A stretch of 43,218 nt of DNA from CAYJPV01 sp964396055 (GTDB lineage Bacteria; Acidobacteriota; Vicinamibacteria; Vicinamibacterales; JAKQTR01): contig CAYNDV010000023.1 of the NCBI GenBank assembly GCA_964396055.1, forward strand, positions 1-43,218. The letters run 5' to 3'. The notes below the pieces were generated by a model. The model saw nothing but the letters and a program-made list of their open reading frames with translations. It was not told the origin of the DNA and made no database searches. Shown here piece by piece: positions 23,873 through 32,498 of the stretch. The translations under genes and the position numbers were made by a program. Every line of letters begins with the position of its first letter. Position 1 is the first letter of the stretch.

Positions 23873-25707
23873 CACCCCTGGTGCCAATGCCGCACGGCAG
23901 CCGCCGGGCGAGCCTGATCGGGATCCTGGCCGCTGCAGGCGCGACATGGCTGGCATGCTGGCCCGCGCTGGGCCTGGGCTTCACCTCGGACGACTTCCTG
24001 ATCCTGGCCCGGCTGGGAACTGATGGCGGCCTCCCATTCGCCGTTCGCGTGTGGACGTGGAGCCACTTCGATTACTACCGCCCGGTTGCGTTCCTGTCGT
24101 TCGGCCTCGAACACAGCCTGTGGGGAACGAACCCCGCTGGCTACCACGTGACGAACCTGCTCCTGCACCTGGTGAACGTGGTCTTCGTGTTCGGCCTGGC
24201 TCGCCGGCTGGCCGGCCCGGCCGGGGCGACCGCAGCGGCGTTGTGGTTCGGTCTGCACGGCGCGCATCACGAGGCGGTGTACTGGGTATCGGCGCGATTC
24301 GACCTGCTCGCGACGGCGTTCGTCCTGGCCGGCCTGCTGGTCCTGCTCCGCGGTCCACGCCGGGGCCGCGATGCCTGGGTCGCCGCCGCGTTGCTCGCGG
24401 CCCTGCTTGCCAAGGAGTCAGCCGCGGCGCTGCCCATCGTGGCGGCCGCCGCCGTCGTGCTGCTCGACGGGGCCGGCATGAAGCGCGTGTGGCGCCTGCT
24501 GGCCTGGCTGGCCGGGTCGGTGCTGGTGTACGTAGCCTTGCGCAGCCAGGCCGGTCTGGACACCGCGGGCGGGGCGGCTCGCCTGCCGAAACTGGCAGCG
24601 CTTACGCTGCTCGCGCTCCTGCCGATCGTGGCGGCCCGCTGGCCCTGGGAGGCGATCACCCGGGCCGTCTGGCGACGGCGACACCCTGCCCTGGCCATCG
24701 GCGGACTGATCGCCCTGGCGGCAGCGCTGGCGCTGATGTCGGACGCCGCCACAGCCAGGCCGGTCCGCGAGGCCCTCACGTCAATCGGTTTCTCGGTCCT
24801 GCACCTCGCGACCCCCGTCTCGCCGACGACGCTCGTCTCGTCGCTCCCGCCAGGCGTGGCGTGGTTCGGTCTCGCGGCGGCCGTGGTGATGCTGGCTGGC
24901 TCTCTGACAGGCGGCAGTCCGTGGTGGGCACGGCGCGAGGCGGCGTTTCTCGTGGTGTTCCTGGCCGGCGCCCTCGTGCCGGTGTCGAGCATGACGGAGG
25001 GCACCCGCTATCTCTACCTCGCCAGCGTCCCGGTGGCGTTGGCGGCGGGGCTCGTGGCCGCCTGGGCGGTCTCGGCGCGTGTGTGGATACCGCTCGTGCT
25101 CGGAGGCGTGCTGACGGTCATGGGAGGCACCCAGCTCCGGGTGAAGGCCGCCGACTGGCGCTGGGCCGCTGACATGGCCGCCGACGCCGCCCGCACGATG
25201 CGCGACGCCGGCGGCACGGCGTGCCAGGACGGCGAGATCCTCCTGGCCACGGCGCCCGCCCGCCAGCGCGGCGTCTACGCGAACCTCAATCTGCCTGGCC
25301 TCGACGCGCTGGCCGGCTGCCGGCCCGCCCGTCTGTGGACGCTGGTCCGCACGGATCTCGCCGACGTCGGCGGCGTGACCGCGGCGCAGACGCCCGACAC
25401 CGTCTCGATCGAGGCAGCCGGCTACCAAGGCGGCTTCACGGTCTCGCGCGACCTGACCCGCTTCACGATCGCGCTGCCGCCCGACCGGCCGCTGTCGTTC
25501 GACACCCCGGCCGGCCGGTTCACGTCGGCGCCCGGCGCGTCGGGCCTGCGTATCCGCCTCGCGCGCGGCGCCGGGACCCGGGCCGACTGCCCGCCGGTCT
25601 TCCTCTTCGCCCGGGACCGCGTCACGCCTGTCCCGTGCCAGGGCCCGGACTCGGGTGCGCTTCCCGAGACGCCAGGTGGCCCGCAGGAACCAGCCGGAGT
25701 AAAATAG
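23869..25707 (+). CDS. Polytopic membrane protein, GT-C / TMTC-like
   Basis: This 612-residue protein has about ten to twelve hydrophobic helices and a hydrophilic C-terminal domain of about 170 residues. The region FTSDDFLILARL, then WSHFDYYRPVAFLSFGLEHSLWG, then GYHVTNLLLHLVNVVFVF resembles the N-terminus of TMTC-type and related membrane glycosyltransferase-like proteins. The usual TPR repeats are absent. I chose GTG 23869 because it overlaps the previous stop by four bases; GTG 23845 and ATG 23887 are alternatives. The pair with the 22139 gene suggests a joint role in transfer to a surface acceptor. Confidence 0.7.
   Translation: MTPLVPMPHGSRRASLIGILAAAGATWLACWPALGLGFTSDDFLILARLGTDGGLPFAVRVWTWSHFDYYRPVAFLSFGLEHSLWGTNPAGYHVTNLLLHLVNVVFVFGLARRLAGPAGATAAALWFGLHGAHHEAVYWVSARFDLLATAFVLAGLLVLLRGPRRGRDAWVAAALLAALLAKESAAALPIVAAAAVVLLDGAGMKRVWRLLAWLAGSVLVYVALRSQAGLDTAGGAARLPKLAALTLLALLPIVAARWPWEAITRAVWRRRHPALAIGGLIALAAALALMSDAATARPVREALTSIGFSVLHLATPVSPTTLVSSLPPGVAWFGLAAAVVMLAGSLTGGSPWWARREAAFLVVFLAGALVPVSSMTEGTRYLYLASVPVALAAGLVAAWAVSARVWIPLVLGGVLTVMGGTQLRVKAADWRWAADMAADAARTMRDAGGTACQDGEILLATAPARQRGVYANLNLPGLDALAGCRPARLWTLVRTDLADVGGVTAAQTPDTVSIEAAGYQGGFTVSRDLTRFTIALPPDRPLSFDTPAGRFTSAPGASGLRIRLARGAGTRADCPPVFLFARDRVTPVPCQGPDSGALPETPGGPQEPAGVK
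25700..25705 (+). promoter_or_regulatory. Candidate -10 (TAAAAT) for the 25780 operon
   Basis: TAAAAT overlaps the stop codon of the preceding gene and lies 74 bases before GTG 25780. The 72-base gap also holds the GGAGG ribosome-binding site at 25771-25775. No -35 is seen. Confidence 0.35.
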
Positions 25708-25779
25708 ACGATTCAGCAACAGGGCGGCCGGTCCGCGACGGCCGGCGGCGGTGCTGCGTGTCCGGGCTTCGGAGGATTC

Positions 25780-26640
25780 GTGCGTCTCATCAACGACCAG
25801 ACCATCAAGGCGCACGCCAACGCCCGGTTCAAGTCGGAGTACCACTACGCCCTGTTCGAGTACCACCGCAGCGCCAAGGTGCTGGCCGTGCTCGAGAAGG
25901 CTGGCGTGCCCCTGGAGGGACGCGTGCTGGACGCCGGCTGCGGCGGCGGCGGCATGCCGCTCTCACTGGCGGAGGAAACCCGGCACGTCGTCGGGATCGA
26001 TCTGAGCGATCGGTTCCAGGATGCGGGGACCAGGCTGGCGCGGGAAATGGGCCTGGGCAACCTCGCGTTTGCCCGGGCCAACGGCATGGCCCTGCCCTTC
26101 CGGACGGCAGCCTTCGATCTGGTGCTGTCCCACGCCGTAATCGAGCACGTCGCCGATGCCGCGTTGTATCTACGCGAGTGCGCGCGGGTGCTGAAGCCCG
26201 GCGGCTGGATGTACCTGTCGACCGCCCCGTACCTGTCGTTCGCAGGCGCGCACCTGCCGCGCCTGATCGTGCCGGTGCCCCTGCACCTGATCCTGGGCCG
26301 CCGGGTGTCGTTCGCCCTGTTCCGGTTCCTGGCCAGGCACGCGGCCTGGAGCCTGCGCGAACCGGTGCACGAGAACTCGTTCATCAAGCTGGCCCGACAG
26401 AACGAGTGCAAGGAGGACGACCTGCTGGAACTCGTGCGGGTCCCTCGGCTGCGGCGGCAGATCCGCGACGCGGGCCTCCGCACCGTCCGCGAGGACCTGC
26501 ACCTGACCAACACTTTCAGGCGCCTGCCGGGGCCGATCCCCGCCTGGTTGCGCGCGTGCCCGGTGGTGCAGGACATCGTGGTGGGTAACATGGAGTACGT
26601 CCTGCGCCACGACGAGCAGGGCGTGGGTACACATGGCTGA
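25780..26640 (+). CDS. Class I SAM-dependent methyltransferase
   Basis: This 286-residue methyltransferase has motif I VLDAGCGGGG (49-58), VVGIDLSDRF as strand 2, and LPFRTAAFDLVLSHAVIEHV as the post-motif region. These are typical of Methyltransf_11/25 proteins acting on sugars, quinones or lipids. The C-terminal 120 residues contain aromatic and hydrophobic stretches, as in glycan-linked members. GTG 25780 follows GGAGG by four bases. Its end overlaps the next gene by eight bases. It starts an operon reaching to about 32339. The target is not predictable. Confidence 0.86.
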   Translation: MRLINDQTIKAHANARFKSEYHYALFEYHRSAKVLAVLEKAGVPLEGRVLDAGCGGGGMPLSLAEETRHVVGIDLSDRFQDAGTRLAREMGLGNLAFARANGMALPFRTAAFDLVLSHAVIEHVADAALYLRECARVLKPGGWMYLSTAPYLSFAGAHLPRLIVPVPLHLILGRRVSFALFRFLARHAAWSLREPVHENSFIKLARQNECKEDDLLELVRVPRLRRQIRDAGLRTVREDLHLTNTFRRLPGPIPAWLRACPVVQDIVVGNMEYVLRHDEQGVGTHG

Positions 26641-27676
26641 CATCACGCGTTTTTCGCCCGACGATCTGAAGCCGGTCTTCGCGCTGTACCGCCGCGTCTT
26701 CGGCGCCGACGCCGCGGAAGCGAACCGTCTGCGCTGGGACTGGCAGTACCGCCGCAACCCGTGCCTGCCGCCCGAAGGCCCACTGACCTGGATCGCACGC
26801 GAGGGCCCGACCATCGTCGGCCAGTACGCGACGATGCCCGTACGGCTGTGGGTGCTGGGGCAGGAAGTCCAGGCCGCGTGGGGCATGGACGTGATGGTGG
26901 CGCCGGAGCGGCAGCGGCAGGGCCTGGGCGAGGTGCTCTTCCGCACGTGGGACCAGAATGTGGGCGCGGCGCTGGGCCTGGGTCTCTCCGAGTCCTCGTA
27001 CCGGCTCTTCCAGAAGATGCGCTGGCCGAACGTGGGGCCGGTGCCGGTGCTGGTGAAGCCCCTGACGCGGCGGGCGCTGCGCCAGCCGAACTGGCCCATG
27101 TGGGTCAATCGTCTCGTCTCGGCCGTCACCCTGCCGGCCGTCCGCATCATCGCCCGCGCCCGGCCGCTGCGGGCCGAAGTCGAAGCGCTCCACCGGTTCG
27201 GCGACGAGTTCACCGCCCTGTGGGAGCGCCTGGCGCCGAAGTTCACCTTCGCCGTCCGCCGCGATGCGGCGTACCTGAACTGGAAGTTCTTCGAGCCGCC
27301 GCACGTCCGCTACAACCACGTGGCGCTGCGCCGCGGCGGCGAACTGCTGGGCTACGCCGTGTATCGGCACCTGCAGGAGCCGCGCGGCCGCGTCACGCAA
27401 CTCGTGGACTTCCTCGTGGACCCCGACGACGAACTGGGCCTGAAGACGATCCTGCGCTGGATCGACCGGGAGGCGCGGGCGGCGGACTCGGACAAGGTGC
27501 GCACGGTCTGCCTGCACGACGAGTACCGCCGCGTCATGAAGCGGTCGGGCTACTTCCAGGTGAAGTCCACGGTGGAGTTCACGGCCAAGATCAACGCGAT
27601 CGACGTGCCGCCGGGCTTCTACGAGCACACGGAGCAGTGGCACGTGACGCTGGGCGATTCCGATCAGGACCGGTGA
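26633..27676 (+). CDS. GNAT-family N-acetyltransferase, two-part
   Basis: This 347-residue protein has a first half with GNAT folds: WIAREGPTIVGQYATMPV and MDVMVAPERQRQGLGEVLF, with the acetyl-CoA-binding Arg-x-x-Gly-x-Gly pattern. A second half repeats a GNAT-like sheet (ELLGYAVYRHLQEPRGRVTQLVDFLVDPDDELG) without a clear acyl-CoA loop. Such two-part proteins often acylate amino sugars. It overlaps the methyltransferase by eight bases and is followed nine bases later by a deacetylase-like gene. The opposite activities side by side suggest remodelling of an N-acetyl or N-acyl amino sugar. Acyl donor and sugar are inferred only from context. Confidence 0.8.
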   Translation: MADITRFSPDDLKPVFALYRRVFGADAAEANRLRWDWQYRRNPCLPPEGPLTWIAREGPTIVGQYATMPVRLWVLGQEVQAAWGMDVMVAPERQRQGLGEVLFRTWDQNVGAALGLGLSESSYRLFQKMRWPNVGPVPVLVKPLTRRALRQPNWPMWVNRLVSAVTLPAVRIIARARPLRAEVEALHRFGDEFTALWERLAPKFTFAVRRDAAYLNWKFFEPPHVRYNHVALRRGGELLGYAVYRHLQEPRGRVTQLVDFLVDPDDELGLKTILRWIDREARAADSDKVRTVCLHDEYRRVMKRSGYFQVKSTVEFTAKINAIDVPPGFYEHTEQWHVTLGDSDQDR

Positions 27677-27685
27677 GGACGACCG

Positions 27686-28672
27686 GTGGTGTACCTTCTC
27701 GTCGGCATCGATACCGAGGGCGACAATCAGTGGTCGGCTGAGGCGCGCGCCCACCAGCGTTTCGAGAACATCTACGCGCTGCCGACGCTGCACGCCCTCT
27801 TCCGGCGTCACGGCGTCCGCCCGACGTACCTGATCACGCACCCGGTGGCGGCCGATGGCCGTTCGGCCGAGGTCCTGGGCGGATTCCTGCAGGAGGGCCA
27901 CAGCGAAATCGGCGCGCACCACCATGCGTGGGAAACGCCGCCGTGTTCGGAGGCCGACGTGCGACGCCATCCGTACGCGTTGTCGCTGCCGGACGCGCAG
28001 TTCGCCGAGCAGGTGGCGTCGCTGAGCGAGGCCATCCGCGCCGCGGTCGGCCAGCGTCCCCTCTCGTACCGGTCCGGGCGTTTCGGGTTCTCCGTGCGCC
28101 ACGTGCGCACCCTCGAGCAGGCCGGGTACCGGATCGAGTCGAGCATCGCGCCCCTGTTCTACGAGGCGCACAAGCAGGGCCCGGACTTCGTCGGCGCGCC
28201 CAACACGCCGTACTTCCTCGCCTACGACGACCCCACCGTGCCGGGCACCAGCAACCTGCTCGAAGTCCCGGTCTCGGCCGCCCTGCACCGCCGCTGGCCC
28301 GGCTGGCTGCAGCGGCAGTGGGCCCGCGCGCCGTGGAACTACACGACCAAGCGCGTGCTGCGGAAGCTCGGCCTCGCCCGCCTGCTCTGGCTGCGGCCGT
28401 CCTACTCGTCGTTCGAGGACATGTGCGCGCTCGCCCGCCGCCTGAAGGACGACCGCGTGCCGGTGCTGAACGTCATCTTCCACTCGAGCGAGATCATCGT
28501 GGGTGGGAGCCCGTACAACCGTACGCCGGCCGAACTCGACGCGTTCTTCACCAGGCTCGACCGGTTCCTGGCCTTCGCGGTCGGGACCCTGGGGGCCGTC
28601 CCGGTGACGTTCAGCGAGTTCCGGGCGCTCTACTGCGGCACGCAGTCCGCGCCTCGGCCCGCCGCAGGCTGA
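27686..28672 (+). CDS. NodB-like polysaccharide deacetylase family protein (WalW-like)
   Basis: This 328-residue cytoplasmic protein opens with LLVGIDTEGDNQW, the NodB catalytic/metal Asp segment, followed by HGVRPTYLITHPVA and EIGAHHHAWETPP with three consecutive His (78-80), the second metal site. SYRSGRFGF is the usual third motif. Members of this branch (WalW-type) sit in LPS and O-antigen loci. It would remove an N- or O-acyl group from a sugar. The start GTG 27686 has GAGGA at 27675-27679; GTG 27689 is a possible alternative one codon later. Confidence 0.82.
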   Translation: MVYLLVGIDTEGDNQWSAEARAHQRFENIYALPTLHALFRRHGVRPTYLITHPVAADGRSAEVLGGFLQEGHSEIGAHHHAWETPPCSEADVRRHPYALSLPDAQFAEQVASLSEAIRAAVGQRPLSYRSGRFGFSVRHVRTLEQAGYRIESSIAPLFYEAHKQGPDFVGAPNTPYFLAYDDPTVPGTSNLLEVPVSAALHRRWPGWLQRQWARAPWNYTTKRVLRKLGLARLLWLRPSYSSFEDMCALARRLKDDRVPVLNVIFHSSEIIVGGSPYNRTPAELDAFFTRLDRFLAFAVGTLGAVPVTFSEFRALYCGTQSAPRPAAG

Positions 28673-28675
28673 GCC

Positions 28676-29869
28676 ATGCGCGTCTGCCACGTCACCGCCC
28701 ACCTGCCCCCGGATCAGGCCGCCAACGCCCTGCTGCCGTGGCACCTCGGCACCTGGGCGCGCGAGCGTGGCGACGACGTGAGCTACATCGCCTATCCGCC
28801 GCGCGCGCTGGCCGCAGGCGGTGACGCCGCGGACCAGAGCGGCGCCCTCCCGGGGCCGGCGCGCTGGGTACCGGCCCGGACGACGGCATCCGGCGTGGCC
28901 CGCGCGCTGCGCATCCCCTCCCTGCGCCACGCCCTCGACATCCGTCGCCTGGCGGATCCCGTCATGCGCGCGGCCGACGTCGTGCACCTCCACAGCAACG
29001 GGCTGCTGCCCGAGACGGCGGCGCTGGTGGCCGCGTGGCGCCGCAAGCCGGTGGTGCTCACCCTCTACGGCACCGAGATCTGGCATTACCGTCCGAGAAG
29101 CGGCCTCGACCTGTTCACGCGCATGTACCGGCGAGCCGACCGCGTGACCTTCTACAGCCAGGGGCTCCTCGACCGGGCCCGCGAACACAGACTCGACCGG
29201 CCGGGGGCGTCGGTCATCTACCCGCCGGTGGCGCCTTACTTCGTCCGCGCGGACGACCAGGCCCGGGCCCTGGCGCGACGCGAACTCGGGCTGACGAGGC
29301 GCCACGTGTTGCTCAACGTGAAGCGCCTGCACCCGCTGGCCGGGCAGGCCACCCTGATCGAGGCGCTGCCGCGCATCCTGGCCGGGCACCCGGACACGCA
29401 ACTGGTGTTCTGCGGCACCGGCCCCCTCGCCGGCGACCTTCAGCGGCAGGTGGTGGCGCTCGGCCTCGACGCCCACGTGACATTCGCGGGCCTCGTCGAC
29501 AACCAGCGCGTGGCACTCTACTATGCGGCCGCCGATCTCTTCGTGCTGCCGTCCCAGCTCGAGGCGTGCCCGACGGTCGCCGTCGAGGCGCTCGCCAGCG
29601 GCACGCCGGTTGTCTCGTCCGACAACCCCGGCGGCGTCGAACTGGGCCGGCTGTTCGGCGACGATGTGCAGGTGGTGCCCAGGGGGGACGCCGCGCGCCT
29701 GGCGGACGCGGTGTCGGCCGGCCTGGCGGGCGCCCGCCGGACGACTGCCGCGACCGATACGGTCCTGGCACGCGAGTTTCACCCTGCGGTGACGGCGGCA
29801 CGCTTCGCCCGGCTCTATGACGAGGTGGTCGGGCGGCACGGCACCGCTCCGGGAGACGGCACCGCATGA
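28676..29869 (+). CDS. Glycosyltransferase family 4
   Basis: This 397-residue GT-B enzyme has the N-terminal acceptor domain MRVCHVTAHLPPDQAANALLP, DVVHLHSNGLLP and VVLTLYGTEIW. The GT4 C-terminal domain contains LLNVKRLHPLAGQATLIEALP, LVFCGTGPL, and DLFVLPSQLEACPTVAVEALASGTPVV with the donor-binding Glu-x-x-x-x-x-x-x-Glu pattern. It starts three bases after the deacetylase stop, and its stop overlaps the next start (ATGA). It transfers a nucleotide-sugar-derived unit to a lipid-linked or glycan acceptor in the cytoplasm. Confidence 0.9.
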   Translation: MRVCHVTAHLPPDQAANALLPWHLGTWARERGDDVSYIAYPPRALAAGGDAADQSGALPGPARWVPARTTASGVARALRIPSLRHALDIRRLADPVMRAADVVHLHSNGLLPETAALVAAWRRKPVVLTLYGTEIWHYRPRSGLDLFTRMYRRADRVTFYSQGLLDRAREHRLDRPGASVIYPPVAPYFVRADDQARALARRELGLTRRHVLLNVKRLHPLAGQATLIEALPRILAGHPDTQLVFCGTGPLAGDLQRQVVALGLDAHVTFAGLVDNQRVALYYAAADLFVLPSQLEACPTVAVEALASGTPVVSSDNPGGVELGRLFGDDVQVVPRGDAARLADAVSAGLAGARRTTAATDTVLAREFHPAVTAARFARLYDEVVGRHGTAPGDGTA

Positions 29870-31875
29870 GACGGTCCATCGTTTCCGCGCTGCTGGTCTC
29901 TATCACCGGAGCGGTCATCGCCGCAGGCGCCACCCTCGCCCTCTACCGCCCGCCGGCCGAAGTGGCGGTCGAGATGGACCGTACGCACGAGGCGGGCACG
30001 ACGGGCCTGTATCCGCCCGAACGTGACGGCTCGTTGACCTTCGCGTGGACGCGGCGGGCGGCCGGCGTCGTCCTCCCCGGCCTCGATCGCCGCGTCGAGG
30101 CGGAGTGCGTCGTCCGCCTGAGCGGATCGCGGCCGCCGGGCCTGGCGGTGCCGTCGGTCCGCATCGCCGCTGACGGCCGGCTGCTCGTCGAGCGGCAGGC
30201 CCCGGCCGCGTACGACGACCTGCTGTTCACGGTGGCGGCCGCCCCGGGTGCGACCGACCTGACGCTGCGGCTCGAGGTGTCCGGGACCTTCAGACCGGGC
30301 CCTTCCGACACGCGGGTCCTGGGTGTCGCCATCGATCGCATCGCGTGCCGTCCTGGCCCGGGCGCCAGCACCGTTCCCCCGGTGCGGGCCATGGCAGGCC
30401 CCGCCCTGGCGGCGGCGCTGATGGGCGGATCGGTGGCGCTCGGTGGCGCATCCCTTCCGGCCGCGCTGGCCGTCGCAGCCGTCTCCGGGACAGTGCCCGC
30501 ATGGCTCGTCGTGCAGGGACCCGCCGCTTACCGATCGTACCCGGACAAGCTCTGGCTCCTGGCGCTGGGCGTGGCCCTCGCCCTGCACGCCGCCCTCCTG
30601 GTGGCCCGCCGGTTCACCCGCGAGCCGTTGTTGTCAGGGGCTGCCCGCTTCGCCGTGATCGTGTCTGCGGCCTTCGTGTTCCTGAAACTGGCCACCCTCC
30701 TGCACCCGCTGAAGGCCTCGGTGGACGTGGTGTTTCAGGCGAACCGGTTTGACTGGGTCCTGGACGGACGGTTCTTCTTCACGTCGCTGACGCCCGGGCT
30801 CTACCAGTTCCCGTACGGCATCTCCCTCTACCTGGTGGCGGCGCCCTTCGCCTGGACGACCAGCGACCATGCGTCGCTGCTCCGCGTGGTCACCTGCGCC
30901 GCGGAAGCCGTGGCGGGCCTGCTGATCTACGCGATGGTGGCGCGCACGTGGGGCGATCGCCTGGTGGCGGCCGCTGCGATGGCGGCGTTTCACCTGGTGC
31001 CGATCTCGTACAGCGTCGTGGGCGCGGCCAACCTGACCAATGCGTTCGGCGAGCACGTGGCCGTGGCCACGGTCGCGGCCCTGACGCTGGCGCCGATCTG
31101 GTCGCCGCTGAGCCGGACCACGCTGGCCATCGGCACGCTGGCCGCGCTGGCGTTCGTCTCCCACCTCGGGACCTTCGCCCTGTTCGCGACGATGCTCTGC
31201 GCGACCGTCGGCTGGATGGTGGTCGCCGGCGGCCCGGCCCTGCGGCTCCACGCGCGGGCGGTGGCGGCCGTCGCGGCGGTGGGCGTCGTGGTTGCCACCG
31301 CGGGCTATTACGGCCATTTCTGGAGCGTGTACGTGTCCCAGGCCGAACGCGTCCTGGGCGAGAGCCGGCGGCCCGCGGCCGAACAGGGGACCGACCTGGC
31401 GGTGGAGAACCCGGCTTCGGCGTTCGCCGACGATCTGGACAGCCTCGATCCCGACAGTCTCGTCGCCGCCCGGCGGAAGGCGGCCGAGCGCACGGTCGAG
31501 TGGCGGAAACGCCCTGTGACCGAGCGCCTGGGATCCGCGCTGGCGCAGGCTCGCAAACCGCTTGGCGTGCCGCTGCTGCTGCTCGCGGCAGTCGGCACGG
31601 CGTGGATCGTGGCGGCCCGGCGCCGCGACCGTCTCGTCTGGGCGCTGGCCGGCTGGGCCACGATGTGGCTCGCCTTTCTGTTGCTGGGGGTGTTCACGCC
31701 CGTCCGGATGCGTAACCACCTGGCGGCGGTCCCGGCCCTGGCCGTGCTGGCCGCGGCCGGTGCGGCCTGGCTCTGGCGGGCGGGGGCGTGGGGACGCGTG
31801 GTGGCCATCGCGACCGGTGCGTGGGCGTTTCAGGCGGCGGCCCGGTTGTGGCTGCGATGGGTGGTCCCGTCGTAG
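29866..31875 (+). CDS. Large polytopic membrane protein with extracytoplasmic N-terminal domain
   Basis: This 669-residue protein has one N-terminal helix (about 5-27), then a beta-rich soluble region to about residue 170 (RLSGSRPPGLAVPSVRIAADGRLL and LRLEVSGTFRPG), then about ten helices. The helical part has GT-C-like features, such as GLYQFPYGISLYLVAAPF, but I see no Asp-Glu pair in a first loop. The N-terminal soluble part resembles a carbohydrate-binding-type beta sandwich, by pattern only. A hydrophilic segment at about 490-550 is a likely cytoplasmic or periplasmic loop. It overlaps the GT4 gene by ATGA and precedes yqeY by 14 bases. It may be a polymerase, ligase or transferase of the glycan pathway; not recognised with certainty. 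Confidence 0.6.
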   Translation: MRRSIVSALLVSITGAVIAAGATLALYRPPAEVAVEMDRTHEAGTTGLYPPERDGSLTFAWTRRAAGVVLPGLDRRVEAECVVRLSGSRPPGLAVPSVRIAADGRLLVERQAPAAYDDLLFTVAAAPGATDLTLRLEVSGTFRPGPSDTRVLGVAIDRIACRPGPGASTVPPVRAMAGPALAAALMGGSVALGGASLPAALAVAAVSGTVPAWLVVQGPAAYRSYPDKLWLLALGVALALHAALLVARRFTREPLLSGAARFAVIVSAAFVFLKLATLLHPLKASVDVVFQANRFDWVLDGRFFFTSLTPGLYQFPYGISLYLVAAPFAWTTSDHASLLRVVTCAAEAVAGLLIYAMVARTWGDRLVAAAAMAAFHLVPISYSVVGAANLTNAFGEHVAVATVAALTLAPIWSPLSRTTLAIGTLAALAFVSHLGTFALFATMLCATVGWMVVAGGPALRLHARAVAAVAAVGVVVATAGYYGHFWSVYVSQAERVLGESRRPAAEQGTDLAVENPASAFADDLDSLDPDSLVAARRKAAERTVEWRKRPVTERLGSALAQARKPLGVPLLLLAAVGTAWIVAARRRDRLVWALAGWATMWLAFLLLGVFTPVRMRNHLAAVPALAVLAAAGAAWLWRAGAWGRVVAIATGAWAFQAAARLWLRWVVPS

Positions 31876-31889
31876 CGGGAAGGGGAATC

Positions 31890-32339
31890 ATGGGACTCGT
31901 ACAGGAGGTTCAGGCGGGCATCACGACGGCGATGAAGGCGAAGGACGCCGTGCGGCTGTCGACACTGCGGATGCTGAAGACGGCCCTGATGAACAAGGAA
32001 GTGGAGCGCGGCCGGGCCCTCGACGAACCGGAGTGCCTCCAGGTGGTCGGCGCCGTCATCAAGCAGCGCCGCGACTCGATCGATCAGTTCCGCCAGGCCG
32101 GGCGCACGGATCTGGCCGACAAGGAAGCCGCCGAACTGGCCATCCTCGAGACGTTCCTGCCGCCGGCCCTCGACCCGGCCGAGGTGGAGCGGCGCGTGGC
32201 CGAGGCCGTGGCCGAGGCCGGCGCCGTGACCGCCAAAGACATGGGCAAGGCCATGAAGGCCGCCATGGCGAAACTGGCGGGCACGGGCGTGGACGGCAAG
32301 GTGGTGAACGAACTGGTGCGCAAGCGACTGTCCGGCTGA
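31890..32339 (+). CDS. yqeY: GatB/YqeY domain protein
   Basis: This 149-residue cytoplasmic protein matches the YqeY family throughout: GLVQEVQAGITTAMKAKDAVRLSTLRMLKTAL at the start, VVGAVIKQRRDSIDQFRQAGR in the middle, ETFLPPALDPAEVE, and KDMGKAMKAAMAKLAGTGVDGKVVNELV at the end. The family resembles the tail of GatB (tRNA amidotransferase). Its exact role is not settled; involvement in aminoacyl-tRNA amidation is suggested by homology. ATG 31890 has AAGGGG five bases upstream. It is the last gene before a strong terminator. Confidence 0.92.
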   Translation: MGLVQEVQAGITTAMKAKDAVRLSTLRMLKTALMNKEVERGRALDEPECLQVVGAVIKQRRDSIDQFRQAGRTDLADKEAAELAILETFLPPALDPAEVERRVAEAVAEAGAVTAKDMGKAMKAAMAKLAGTGVDGKVVNELVRKRLSG

Positions 32340-32351
32340 CGGCGGCACCGC

Positions 32352-32380
32352 CAAACTTTTCCGGAGGACCGGTCGTCTAA
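32352..32380 (+). promoter_or_regulatory. ECF (sigma-E-like) promoter
   Basis: CAAACTT (32352-32358) and GTCTAA (32375-32380) are separated by 16 bases. E. coli sigma-E promoters follow GGAACTT-N15/16-GTCTAA, so five of seven -35 bases and all six -10 bases match. Transcription would start near 32388. No protein gene follows before the terminator at 32429. Confidence 0.5.
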
Positions 32381-32387
32381 TCGAATA

Positions 32388-32467
32388 GACAGACACCGAA
32401 AGGGTTTGTCCCTCCACCTCCTCACACCAGGGGCGCCTGCTTGCCCGGCAGGCGCCCCTCTTCTTTT
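32388..32467 (+). ncRNA. Hypothetical small RNA under the ECF-type promoter
   Basis: The predicted start near 32388 and the terminator ending at 32467 bound an approximately 80-base transcript without a plausible ORF or a well-placed ribosome-binding site. The 5' part can form AGGG-TTTG-TCCCT (about 32400-32412); the 3' half is the terminator hairpin. It could be a short regulatory RNA, an attenuated leader for murJ, or an artefact of a chance promoter in front of the yqeY terminator. Confidence 0.3.
32429..32467 (+). terminator. Strong intrinsic terminator
   Basis: AGGGGCGCCTGC (32429-32440) pairs perfectly with GCAGGCGCCCCT (32448-32459) around a 7-base loop, followed by CTTCTTTT. It is the clearest Rho-independent terminator in the window, between yqeY and murJ. 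Confidence 0.9.
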
Positions 32468-32498
32468 GGCGCGGGCCGGCTGGTCAGCCCACTTGTGG

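Noticed and set aside
26516..29839. A 1107-codon open frame on the minus strand
   Set aside because: It runs antisense to four well-supported genes (methyltransferase, GNAT, deacetylase, GT4), and its translation is rich in His, Arg, Gly and Pro without motifs, as expected for shadow frames in GC-rich DNA.
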